From Flavobacterium sp. N2270 (GTDB lineage Bacteria; Bacteroidota; Bacteroidia; Flavobacteriales; Flavobacteriaceae), in the NCBI RefSeq assembly GCF_025947225.1, contig NZ_CP110005.1, positions 620,001-684,000 of the forward strand: a stretch of DNA of 64,000 nt. The letters run 5' to 3'. Positions 51,047-58,985 of the stretch are shown in pieces (positions within the stretch are counted from its first letter, which is position 1; each line of letters starts with the position of its first letter). The notes under the pieces were generated by a model. That model did no database searches. It was given only the letters and a program-made list of their open reading frames with translations, and was not told where the DNA came from. A program made the translations under genes and the position numbers.

Positions 51047-53053
51047 TTAGATTAGGGGGAATTCAATTATTATTGTTGTGCCTTCGTTTTTTGTAGAATA
51101 GATTTTAAAAAAGCCACCCATAGATTCAGCTCTCTCTTTCATGTTTTTTAATCCAATTCCGCTTTTCTTCTTGTTTGGGTTAAACCCTACTCCATTATCT
51201 TTAACTGAAAGAACAATTTTTTCAAAATCATTCTTATATATTTTTACATATATATTAGTAGCTTTTGCATATTTATTACAATTGTTTAGAGCTTCTTGGG
51301 TAATTCTAAAAATATTCATTTTTATTGAAGCATCAATAACATCCCATTTTAGGTTTTTATCTAAATCAAATTCAGTTTTTGCAGAAAATAGTTTGTTTTG
51401 ATCTTCAATTAACTCTTTAAAAATACTTTTAAAACTATTTTTTTCACTAAACTTATCATTATTTAATTCATGTGCAATAGAACGAACTTCTTTTTCAATA
51501 TTTTGAATGTCATTAATGTAACCTATACAACTTTTAATTGTTTCTTCATCTCTCCTTTTGGTAAGTACAAATAAATTTAACCTTGTACTGGTAAGTTTAT
51601 TCATTATTCCATCATGAAGTTCTTTTGCAATTCTATTTTTTTCTGTATTTCTAACTTCATCAACCTTAAGTTGCTGATTGATCATAAGCTTGTAAATTTC
51701 TTCATTTACAGCTTGTTGTTCTTGTACAAAGATAAGTTCTTTTTGCTTACTTCTTTGATAAAGAATAATATACAATAAAACACCAAAAGATATAATAATT
51801 AATGAACTACAAATAATTAATGCACGCTGTTTTGTTAAAATTTGTTTTTCAAGAATAATTTCGTCTGTTTCAAATTCAATTCGAGCAAGTTTATTTCTTG
51901 TCTCTCTTTCTACTTTATATAGACTATCACTAAGAGCTATATATTCTTTTGAATAGACTAAACCTTTTTCTGGTTCAATTTTATTAAATAAATCAAGAGA
52001 CTGTAATACATCTTCATGGAATTTTGATTTTTTAGCTAAAAAATATGCTTCCTTATTTAATTCGAGTGCTTTTGTTTTATTTTTATTTGCTAAATAATAT
52101 TCTGCTAAATGTATTTTACTTTTTATAATTCCTGAAGCATTTTCTAGACTGTCTCTAACGTTTAGAGCCTGTGTAAAATATATGAATGCGGCGGCATCTT
52201 TTAACTTAAACTTAGAGTAAGCTAAGTTATCTAATAAAGAAGCATAAACTAATGAATACTTTTTATCAATATCTTTAATATCTAACCCTTTTCTAAAGTT
52301 AATTTCTGCCTCTTTATATTTATTTTGCTTTAAATAAACAAGACCTATATTATTATAAGACTGAGCTTTTAAAATTTCATAAAAGGATTCTTTTTTCAAT
52401 TCCTCACATTGAAACAAAGCTTTTTGATGATACTCTAGAGCTTTTTCATAATTTTCAAGTCCTGATAATGAACTTCCTAAATTAACATAACACTCATATT
52501 TAAAAACCTCATCGTTTTCAGACAAACTTAACGCTTTAATTGTCGCCGCCTCGCTACCCAAAAAATCTTTTTCATATAATAAAATATACGCTTTATAAAG
52601 AATAACTTTAGCTAAGTTTTTTTTATCATTTATTCTTAAAAAAAGTTCTTCTGCATTTTTATAAAAAATAAATGCGCTATCATTTTGAGTTTTCTCAAAA
52701 TAATAATCTCCAATATATAATTGAGCTTTTGCAATATTTAAAGTATCACTATCTATATCACTATACTCAAGCAATACTTGAGAAGTTTTTTTGTATTTTT
52801 CTAATTCATAAAGATTAAAATAATTATTTGCTACACTAAAAAGTTTTGTTCTCAACAAAGAGTCGTTTTTTTTCTCCAACAGTTTTCTATAAACAGAATC
52901 AGTAAACAAAACTTTTTGAGGCTTATTGAAGTTGTCATTTTGCGACAAAGCAATTAACTTATCTATCTCTTCAAAATCATTATCTTGGGTATTCTTCTTA
53001 TTAGAACACCCAAGAAACAATAGAATTATAAAAATATAGAGTAGTTTATCCAA
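51047..53053 (-). CDS. TPR sensor histidine kinase, lipoprotein-type signal
   Basis: 668 residues. N-terminal signal with lipobox LFLGC (C16), so the sensor part may be anchored on the periplasmic side; about ten TPR-like repeats (about 60-375); one transmembrane segment (about 408-425); coiled coil; HisKA_3 dimerisation domain with H480 (IAKELHDGIMNKL), and a HATPase domain with DNGVGFNP and GIGLKNMKERA. This plan is the NarL-system kinase widespread in Bacteroidota, where the TPR part may sense a peptide or protein. A small lipoprotein gene lies 53 bases upstream on the same strand. Confidence 0.9.
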   Translation of the reverse strand: MDKLLYIFIILLFLGCSNKKNTQDNDFEEIDKLIALSQNDNFNKPQKVLFTDSVYRKLLEKKNDSLLRTKLFSVANNYFNLYELEKYKKTSQVLLEYSDIDSDTLNIAKAQLYIGDYYFEKTQNDSAFIFYKNAEELFLRINDKKNLAKVILYKAYILLYEKDFLGSEAATIKALSLSENDEVFKYECYVNLGSSLSGLENYEKALEYHQKALFQCEELKKESFYEILKAQSYNNIGLVYLKQNKYKEAEINFRKGLDIKDIDKKYSLVYASLLDNLAYSKFKLKDAAAFIYFTQALNVRDSLENASGIIKSKIHLAEYYLANKNKTKALELNKEAYFLAKKSKFHEDVLQSLDLFNKIEPEKGLVYSKEYIALSDSLYKVERETRNKLARIEFETDEIILEKQILTKQRALIICSSLIIISFGVLLYIILYQRSKQKELIFVQEQQAVNEEIYKLMINQQLKVDEVRNTEKNRIAKELHDGIMNKLTSTRLNLFVLTKRRDEETIKSCIGYINDIQNIEKEVRSIAHELNNDKFSEKNSFKSIFKELIEDQNKLFSAKTEFDLDKNLKWDVIDASIKMNIFRITQEALNNCNKYAKATNIYVKIYKNDFEKIVLSVKDNGVGFNPNKKKSGIGLKNMKERAESMGGFFKIYSTKNEGTTIIIEFPLI

Positions 53054-53105
53054 TATTTATGTTTTAAAAAAAATTTAAAACAAATATATAGATTTTACTT
53101 TTTAA

Positions 53106-53333
53106 TTACCCTTGTTTTGGTTTATAGATTGGGTCACCCGCAACTGAAGTAGTCATAGGAGTTACTCCAGGTGCTACTATTGTATCTCCAGCTTTTTGAA
53201 ACAAACCTTCATTCATTTCTTCTTCAAACTGAACGCTTGATTCATTATAATTTTGATCTAAATCATCTGTAGTACAAGAAACTAAAGAAGATGTAACGAA
53301 TACGATTCCAAAAAATAAAATTGCTTTTTTCAT
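53106..53333 (-). CDS. small lipoprotein, 75 residues
   Basis: Not recognised. Signal peptide with lipobox LVSC (lipid cysteine C20), then a 55-residue acidic, proline-containing mature part ending YKPKQG. It has no second cysteine and no known domain. It lies just upstream of the TPR kinase and response regulator genes on the same strand, which suggests a function as ligand, signal or negative regulator of the kinase. That link is inferred from neighbourhood only. A -7 element (53431-53438) in a large inverted repeat may drive it. Confidence 0.65.
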   Translation of the reverse strand: MKKAILFFGIVFVTSSLVSCTTDDLDQNYNESSVQFEEEMNEGLFQKAGDTIVAPGVTPMTTSVAGDPIYKPKQG

Positions 53334-53405
53334 GATTTAAAGATTTAAAGGTTATTTTTAATTACTAATTTCATTGTTATTTGTTTTGGTATAATAAATT
53401 TGGAC

Positions 53406-53449
53406 TTATAACACCTTATTTTTGATACTCCAAAAATAAGGTGTTATAA
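53406..53449. promoter_or_regulatory. perfect 19-bp inverted repeat with facing -7 elements
   Basis: Arms TTATAACACCTTATTTTTG and its exact complement, separated by ATACTC, in the gap between the divergent lipoprotein and metallophosphatase genes. Each arm contains TATTTTTG, so the rightward and leftward -7 elements lie face to face. There is no T-run after either arm, so it is not a standard terminator. It could be a shared operator, a site for an invertase or recombinase, or an RNA hairpin. Confidence 0.7.
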
Positions 53450-53545
53450 AAGATTCATTTTACAGGTTTTCTGCCTATTTTGTTAAACTTTAGCCTTGAT
53501 ACACATGGTTTTTTATGTATTTTTGAATTACATTAAGAAAACAAT

Positions 53546-54271
53546 ATGAGGAAGTTTGTAATAGGAGATATACACGGTGGTTTTAAAGCTTTAAAAGAAG
53601 TTATTAATGAAATAAACCTAACCTCCACTGATCGATTAATATTTTTAGGCGATTATGTAGATGGTTGGAGCGAATCTCCAGAAGTGTTAGATTTTTTAAT
53701 AGAACTTCAAAAAAACTCAAACTGTGTTTTTATAAAAGGAAATCATGATGATCTACTTTTAAACTACTTAAAAAATAAAACCTACAATGATGAATGGTTT
53801 AAACATGGAGGAGAATCTACTATTAATGCATACAAAAAAATAGATGCTCAAAAAATAAAACATCATATATCATTTTTAGAAAATCTAAAAGATTATTATA
53901 TAGATGAAGAGAATCGTCTATTTATACACGCTGGTTTTACTAATTTAAAAGGGGTAGAATTTGAGTTTTTTAAACCTCTTTTTTATTGGGACAGGACGCT
54001 TTGGGAAACTGCACTTTCTTTAAACCCAAATTTATCAATAGAAGATAATCTATATCCAGATAGATTTAAACTTTATAAAGAAATATACATAGGTCACACT
54101 CCTGTTACTAGAATTTATGAAACCGTTCCTGTAAATAAAGCTTGTGTATGGAATATAGATACTGGGGCTGCTTTTAAAGGTCCTTTAACTATTTTAAATA
54201 TCGAGACAAAAGAATATTGGCAAAGTGAGCCCTTAAACGTTTTATATCCTAATGAAATGGGGCGTAATTAA
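53546..54271 (+). CDS. ApaH/PrpE-type metallophosphatase
   Basis: 241 residues. All motifs of the calcineurin-like fold are present: GDIHG (7-11), FLGDYVDGW, FIKGNHDD, FIHAGF and YIGHTPVT. Such enzymes act on Ap4A, 5'-nucleotides or phosphorylated serine/threonine residues; which one is not clear. It is divergent from the small lipoprotein gene, and the gap carries the large inverted repeat. Confidence 0.87.
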   Translation: MRKFVIGDIHGGFKALKEVINEINLTSTDRLIFLGDYVDGWSESPEVLDFLIELQKNSNCVFIKGNHDDLLLNYLKNKTYNDEWFKHGGESTINAYKKIDAQKIKHHISFLENLKDYYIDEENRLFIHAGFTNLKGVEFEFFKPLFYWDRTLWETALSLNPNLSIEDNLYPDRFKLYKEIYIGHTPVTRIYETVPVNKACVWNIDTGAAFKGPLTILNIETKEYWQSEPLNVLYPNEMGRN

Positions 54272-54282
54272 ATAGGAAGTTT

Positions 54283-54290
54283 TATATTTG
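54283..54290 (+). promoter_or_regulatory. promoter -7 element of the outer-membrane protein/phnA pair
   Basis: TATATTTG, an exact TAnnTTTG match, 22 bases before ATG 54313. Confidence 0.55.
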
Positions 54291-54312
54291 CATTAACAAA
54301 AATATTTAAAAA

Positions 54313-54804
54313 ATGAAAAAAATATTACTATTAGTTGTTTTGTTTACAAGTATAGCAAACGCACAGATTTTCACTGGCAAAGGAGATTTAAAACTTCATT
54401 TAGGTGCTAATATCCAAGATCAAGGTTCTGGGGTTACCGGGTCTTTAGATTATGGAATTGGAACAAATATGTCGGTTGGGTTTTCTTCAATCTATTTATT
54501 AGGAGTTAGAGATATCGCAGGAGACAAGCCAAATGTTGATGAACGTTTTGATTTAAGAGCTCGTTTCAATGCAAATATTGCTGATGTTTTTGGTATAGAA
54601 GATAAATTTGATGTTTACCCAGGTTTAAATATTGGTCTTAAAAACTTCGGGGCACATATGGGAGCGCGTTATTATTTTACTGATGGCTTTGGAGTTTATT
54701 CTGAAATTCAGTTTCCAATAGCACAATATAAACCACGCGTTGAAGGGTTTGAAAAATATAATAACCAATTTAACTTGTCTATTGGTGCGAGTTTTAATTT
54801 ATAA
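54313..54804 (+). CDS. small outer-membrane beta-barrel protein
   Basis: 163 residues with a signal peptide ending ANAQ. The mature part alternates hydrophobic and polar residues in short strands (GDLKLHLGANIQ, NLSIGASFNL at the end), as in eight-stranded barrels. It seems close to the flavobacterial DUF6646 family, with no known function. It lies 3 bases before the PhnA gene, so they are cotranscribed. Confidence 0.8.
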   Translation: MKKILLLVVLFTSIANAQIFTGKGDLKLHLGANIQDQGSGVTGSLDYGIGTNMSVGFSSIYLLGVRDIAGDKPNVDERFDLRARFNANIADVFGIEDKFDVYPGLNIGLKNFGAHMGARYYFTDGFGVYSEIQFPIAQYKPRVEGFEKYNNQFNLSIGASFNL

Positions 54805-54807
54805 GCC

Positions 54808-55386
54808 ATGAGTGTAGTTGTTGAAAAAAGATTAAAAGACAGAAGCAATTCTAAATGTGAATTATGTGGTAATGAGCACGATTTAGTTTTATTTAATGTT
54901 GCACCACATGAAACGGCAAGTGTAGACCATTCTATCTTAGCTTGTAAAACATGTGTATATCAAATTGAGAATCCTGAAAATATGGATGCAACACATTGGC
55001 ATTGTTTAAATGACAGTATGTGGAATGAAAACCTTCCGGTTCAAATCGTTGCTTGGCGAATGCTTGCGCGTTTAAAAAAGAACGATTTACTAGACATGAT
55101 GTATTTAGATGAAGAAGCTTTAGAGTGGGCAAAATCTACAGGTGAAGGCGAAGAGGAAGACGAAAATAAAATTATTCACAAAGACAGTAATGGTGTTGTC
55201 TTGCAAGATGGAGATTCTGTAGTGCTAATTAAAGATTTAGACGTAAAAGGCGCAGGATTTACAGCAAAACGCGGTGCTGCAGTTCACAACATCAAATTAG
55301 TTTGGGATAATGCTGAACATATTGAAGGTCGTGTAGAAAACCAACATATAGTAATTTTAACGCAATACGTGAAGAAAACGAAGTAA
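54808..55386 (+). CDS. PhnA domain protein
   Basis: 192 residues. N-terminal zinc-ribbon-like part with C17 and C20 (SKCELCGNEH) and a second pair near 45-48 (CKTCVYQI), and a C-terminal PhnA domain (about 125-192: GVVLQDGDSVVLIKDLDVKGAGFTAKRGA). PhnA was once linked to phosphonate use, but the bacterial protein is a small metal-containing protein of unclear function. It ends the operon at the terminator 55411-55444. Confidence 0.9.
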   Translation: MSVVVEKRLKDRSNSKCELCGNEHDLVLFNVAPHETASVDHSILACKTCVYQIENPENMDATHWHCLNDSMWNENLPVQIVAWRMLARLKKNDLLDMMYLDEEALEWAKSTGEGEEEDENKIIHKDSNGVVLQDGDSVVLIKDLDVKGAGFTAKRGAAVHNIKLVWDNAEHIEGRVENQHIVILTQYVKKTK

Positions 55387-55410
55387 CTAAACAATAACAT
55401 TACACTAAAT

Positions 55411-55444
55411 AAAAAGCCTGCTAAATTAAAATAGCAGGCTTTTT
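55411..55444. terminator. bidirectional terminator
   Basis: A 13-bp stem AAAAAGCCTGCTA/TAGCAGGCTTTTT with an 8-nt loop between the convergent PhnA and aldehyde dehydrogenase genes; T-rich on both sides. Confidence 0.92.
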
Positions 55445-55464
55445 ATTATTATTTCGTTTGAAAA

Positions 55465-57018
55465 TTACAAATCAAACTTAATTCCTTGTGCTAAAGGTAA
55501 TTGATCAGAATAGTTAACGGTATTGGTTTGTCTTCTCATGTATACTTTCCAAGCATCAGAGCCAGACTCACGTCCACCACCAGTTTCTTTTTCACCACCA
55601 AATGCTCCACCAATTTCAGCACCAGAAGTTCCGATGTTTACGTTAGCAATTCCACAATCTGAACCTGCAAATGATAAGAATTTCTCTGCTTCTTTCATTT
55701 CGTTTGTCATAATAGCCGAAGATAAACCTTGTGCTACTCCGTTTTGAATTTCAATTGCGTTCTCTACATCTCCAGAATACTTCATTAAGTATAAAACAGG
55801 AGCAAAGGTTTCATGTTGTACAATTTTGAAATGGTTTTCAGCTTCAATAATAGCTGGTTTTACATAACAACCCGATTCGTATCCTTCTCCAGAAAGAACG
55901 CCTCCTTCAACTAATACTTTTCCACCTTCTGCTTTAGCTGCTTCAATTGCCGCTAAATAAGTATTTACAGAATCTTTATCGATAAGCGGTCCAATATGAT
56001 TTTTTTGATCTAATGGATTTCCAATAGTCAATTGCCCATAAGCACCAACGATTGCATCTCTTACTTTATCGTAAACCGATTCGTGAATGATTAATCTTCT
56101 TGTAGAAGTACATCTTTGTCCTGCAGTTCCTACAGCGCCAAATACTGCACCAGGAACAACTACTTTTAAGTCGGCAGTTGGAGTAATGATAATTGCATTG
56201 TTTCCTCCTAATTCTAATAACGATTTACCAAAACGCTCAGCAACTGTTTTACCAACAATTCTTCCCATTCTAGTAGAACCTGTAGCAGAAATTAATGGAA
56301 TACGTGTATCAGTAGTCATCATTTCACCTACTTTATAATCTCCGTTTATGATACAAGAAATACCTTCAGGTAAATTATTTGCTTTTAAAATATCAGCAAT
56401 TATATTTTGACATGCTACTGAACATAAAGGTGCTTTTTCCGACGCTTTCCACACACAAACATCTCCACAAATCCATGCTAAAGCAGTATTCCAAGCCCAA
56501 ACAGCAACTGGAAAGTTAAACGCTGAAATAATTCCAACAACTCCTATTGAATGCCATTGTTCTCTCATTACGTGACCAGGACGCTCAGAAGGAATCGTTT
56601 GTCCGTTTAATTGACGAGATAAACCTACTGCAAAATCACAGATGTCAATCATTTCTTGAACTTCTCCATAACCTTCTTGTAAAGATTTTCCCATTTCATA
56701 AGAAACTAATTTTCCAAGAGGTTCTTTTAATTCTCTTAATTTGTTTCCAAATTGACGAACAATTTCTCCTCTTTGCGGAGCTGGCATTGCTCTAAAAGTT
56801 TTAAATGCAGCTGTTGCACTCTGCATTACTCTTTCATAATCTGCAGCAGTAGTCGCTTTTACTTTTCCTATTAATTGACCATCAACTGGTGAATAACTTT
56901 CTATTAATTCTCCGTTAGAAAACCACTCGCTTCCTGTAGAAGTTCCTTCATTTATTGCTTTTACACCTAATTGCGCTAAAGCTTCTTGCATTCCAAATTG
57001 TTGTGCTATTGTTGACAT
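55465..57018 (-). CDS. ALDH7-like aldehyde dehydrogenase
   Basis: 517 residues, NAD-dependent aldehyde dehydrogenase. The catalytic cysteine is in GTAGQRCTSTRRL, the general base glutamate in LLELGGNNA, and the nucleotide-binding segment is ISATGSTRMGR. The N-terminus and spacing resemble antiquitin (ALDH7), which oxidises alpha-aminoadipic semialdehyde in lysine breakdown. Its neighbour is 3-hydroxyanthranilate dioxygenase, so a role in tryptophan breakdown is also possible. It has its own palindromic promoter region (57044-57061). Confidence 0.88.
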   Translation of the reverse strand: MSTIAQQFGMQEALAQLGVKAINEGTSTGSEWFSNGELIESYSPVDGQLIGKVKATTAADYERVMQSATAAFKTFRAMPAPQRGEIVRQFGNKLRELKEPLGKLVSYEMGKSLQEGYGEVQEMIDICDFAVGLSRQLNGQTIPSERPGHVMREQWHSIGVVGIISAFNFPVAVWAWNTALAWICGDVCVWKASEKAPLCSVACQNIIADILKANNLPEGISCIINGDYKVGEMMTTDTRIPLISATGSTRMGRIVGKTVAERFGKSLLELGGNNAIIITPTADLKVVVPGAVFGAVGTAGQRCTSTRRLIIHESVYDKVRDAIVGAYGQLTIGNPLDQKNHIGPLIDKDSVNTYLAAIEAAKAEGGKVLVEGGVLSGEGYESGCYVKPAIIEAENHFKIVQHETFAPVLYLMKYSGDVENAIEIQNGVAQGLSSAIMTNEMKEAEKFLSFAGSDCGIANVNIGTSGAEIGGAFGGEKETGGGRESGSDAWKVYMRRQTNTVNYSDQLPLAQGIKFDL

Positions 57019-57043
57019 ATTTAACTTTTTTTCTTGTTTTTGT

Positions 57044-57061
57044 TATATTTGTGCAAATATA
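57044..57061. promoter_or_regulatory. palindromic promoter TATATTTG-TG-CAAATATA
   Basis: An 18-bp perfect palindrome 26 bases before the aldehyde dehydrogenase start. On the minus strand its TATATTTG (57054-57061) is an exact -7 element for this gene; the same element occurs facing it on the plus strand. It may be a regulator target or chance overlap of two motifs. Confidence 0.5.
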
Positions 57062-57097
57062 TTGAATATTAATGAGATTAAAAAAAGTGGGCTAAAC

Positions 57098-57640
57098 CTA
57101 AGATTCTTTAGAAACAAATCTTTCGTCAGTTTCCATAGTTGTTCCACACTTTTTACAGGTTCTTAACTCTTTAGAGCCGTAAAAATGCTTGAAATGAGAC
57201 AGAAAATCTTTTTCGATATCATTTAACTCGAAATAAACCTCATGTAATTTTTCATTACAATTATCACAAAACCAAAGCAAACCATCAGGGATTTCTTGTC
57301 CTTCACGTTTTCTTTCAACTACTAACCCAATTGAATTTTCTTCTCTAACAGGTGAATGTGGCACTTTAGCAGGTAATAAAAACATATCGCCAGCACCTAA
57401 ACGCATTGCTTTTTTCTCACCGTTTTCTTGTACATAAACCGTTATATTACCTTCTAATTGGTAAAACAGTTCTTCCGTTTCATTATAATGATAATCTTTT
57501 CTTGCATTTGGTCCTGCAACAATCATAACAATATAATCTCCAGAGTTTATATATAAATTTTTGTTACCCACTGGTGGTTTTAGAAGGTGTCTATTGTCTT
57601 CAATCCACTTAGTTAAATTAAACGGTTTTGCTATTTCCAT
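57098..57640 (-). CDS. nbaC: 3-hydroxyanthranilate 3,4-dioxygenase
   Basis: 180 residues, the small bacterial form. It opens 3-hydroxyanthranilate to 2-amino-3-carboxymuconate semialdehyde, leading to quinolinate and NAD or to breakdown. The iron ligands are H51, E57 and H95, and a second rubredoxin-like metal site is given by C125/C128 (CDNC) and C162/C165 (CKKC), as in the Cupriavidus enzyme. Located 79 bases upstream of the aldehyde dehydrogenase on the same strand. Confidence 0.95.
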   Translation of the reverse strand: MEIAKPFNLTKWIEDNRHLLKPPVGNKNLYINSGDYIVMIVAGPNARKDYHYNETEELFYQLEGNITVYVQENGEKKAMRLGAGDMFLLPAKVPHSPVREENSIGLVVERKREGQEIPDGLLWFCDNCNEKLHEVYFELNDIEKDFLSHFKHFYGSKELRTCKKCGTTMETDERFVSKES

Positions 57641-57676
57641 ATTCTAATAAATAAAAAGTAAAGTTACTAAAAATAA

Positions 57677-57713
57677 AAAAGGTTAGCTATGATAATTCAC
57701 AACTAACCTTTTA
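57677..57713 (-). terminator. terminator after the nuclease/phosphatase gene
   Basis: Stem AAAAGGTTAG/CTAACCTTTT with a 16-nt loop and a T-run on the minus strand, 17 bases after the gene. Confidence 0.8.
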
Positions 57714-57730
57714 AAGATTTTATGTTTTTT

Positions 57731-58837
57731 TTATTTTACTTCTTTTGCTAAATATAAATAAACTGGGAAGTGATCACTAAAACCTGGAACTCCATTTGAG
57801 TTTCTTAATGGATAACCTTTCCAAGGACCCTCTTTTTGAATTAAAAAAGGTTTGTTGTAAACTCCTGCTTTCCAGAATGTCCATGTACTAAAATCTTTTC
57901 TAATGTAAGGCTCTGATAATAACATTTGGTCAAATAAATCCCAAGAATCACGATAAGCTAAAGTTCCTATACCGTCTTGCGACATTTTTTCCATTGGATT
58001 ATAAATTCCAAATTGCTTTACTTCTTCTTTAGATGCTTTTGCACCAACCTCTTTTTTAACACTCTTATTATAAGGACCGTCATTTAAATCTCCCATTGTT
58101 ATAATTTTAGCATTAGGGTTAATTTTATATAAAGAATCAATAATTTTTCTATTTAACCTTCCAGCTGCTTCTCTATTTGGACTACTTTTCTTTTCACCTC
58201 CAGAACGAGATGGCCAGTGATTTACAATAAAACTAACTTCCTCACCGTCTAAAATACCAGTAACTAATAATTGGTCACGGGTATAAATTCTTTTTGTTTT
58301 AGAGTCTACAGAACCTTTGTCGTCAGTTTCCTCTTCTTCCTCTTTTTTAGGTTTCTTTCCATTTTTAGAATCATCTGAATAAATGTATAACGGAACATTT
58401 GTATAACTAGTAGGTGTAAAATACTTTCCTTGATATAATAAACCTACATCAATTCCTCTTTTATCAGGAGAATCAAAATGTATAATACTATAACCTCTTG
58501 CTGCTAATTTTGGATGTTTAACCAAGTCTTCTAAAACTCCTCTATTTTCTATTTCACAAACTCCAATAACAACCGGAGAGTTTAGAGGGTTGTCGCCTGT
58601 TCCTATTTCATTTATAACTCTTGCCAAGTTATCCAACTTCTTTTTGTAGTTTTTAGATGTCCATCCATTTACAGGGGTATATTCTTCATCATACGTTTTA
58701 GGATCATTTATAGTGTCAAATAAATTTTCCAAATTATAAAATGCAACGGTGTGAATTTTAAACTTTTTCTCTTGAGAAAAAACATTACTCAATGTAAAAA
58801 GAATAAATACTGCAGCAAATAATTGTCTAATTTTCAT
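57731..58837 (-). CDS. exported endonuclease/exonuclease/phosphatase family protein
   Basis: 368 residues with a signal peptide ending NVFSQ. The EEP fold motifs are visible: AFYNLENLFD (binding glutamate), VIGVCEIENR, NHWPSRSGG, IITMGDLNDGP and a C-terminal GFSDHFPVY with the catalytic histidine. A charged insertion (about 155-180, KKEEEEETDDKG) lies between strands. It acts in the periplasm or at the surface, on DNA, RNA or phospho-compounds. It is divergent from a TonB-dependent receptor gene, which suggests nutrient or phosphate salvage. Confidence 0.88.
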   Translation of the reverse strand: MKIRQLFAAVFILFTLSNVFSQEKKFKIHTVAFYNLENLFDTINDPKTYDEEYTPVNGWTSKNYKKKLDNLARVINEIGTGDNPLNSPVVIGVCEIENRGVLEDLVKHPKLAARGYSIIHFDSPDKRGIDVGLLYQGKYFTPTSYTNVPLYIYSDDSKNGKKPKKEEEEETDDKGSVDSKTKRIYTRDQLLVTGILDGEEVSFIVNHWPSRSGGEKKSSPNREAAGRLNRKIIDSLYKINPNAKIITMGDLNDGPYNKSVKKEVGAKASKEEVKQFGIYNPMEKMSQDGIGTLAYRDSWDLFDQMLLSEPYIRKDFSTWTFWKAGVYNKPFLIQKEGPWKGYPLRNSNGVPGFSDHFPVYLYLAKEVK

Positions 58838-58892
58838 AAATTATATGTTAGTTAATGTTATGTTAATGTCAATTCTATTACAAAATAGGTGC

Positions 58893-58900
58893 CAAAGGTA
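58893..58900 (-). promoter_or_regulatory. promoter -7 element of the nuclease/phosphatase gene
   Basis: Minus-strand TACCTTTG, an exact TAnnTTTG match. It is identical to the -7 element of the divergent receptor gene 21 bases away. Confidence 0.5.
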
Positions 58901-58920
58901 AATAATATTATTAAAAGTTA

Positions 58921-58928
58921 TACCTTTG
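58921..58928 (+). promoter_or_regulatory. TonB-dependent receptor promoter -7 element
   Basis: TACCTTTG, an exact TAnnTTTG match, giving a leader of about 50 nt before ATG 58986. Confidence 0.55.
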
Positions 58929-58985
58929 CACACTGTTAAGTTTAATACTTAGCATGTTAAATTAATAATAATTTTAATTTCGTTT

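Noticed and set aside
53061..53081. GTTTTAAA...TTTAAAAC hairpin between the small lipoprotein and the kinase as a terminator
   Set aside because: Only A/T pairs and no T-run after it on the minus strand; read-through is likely.
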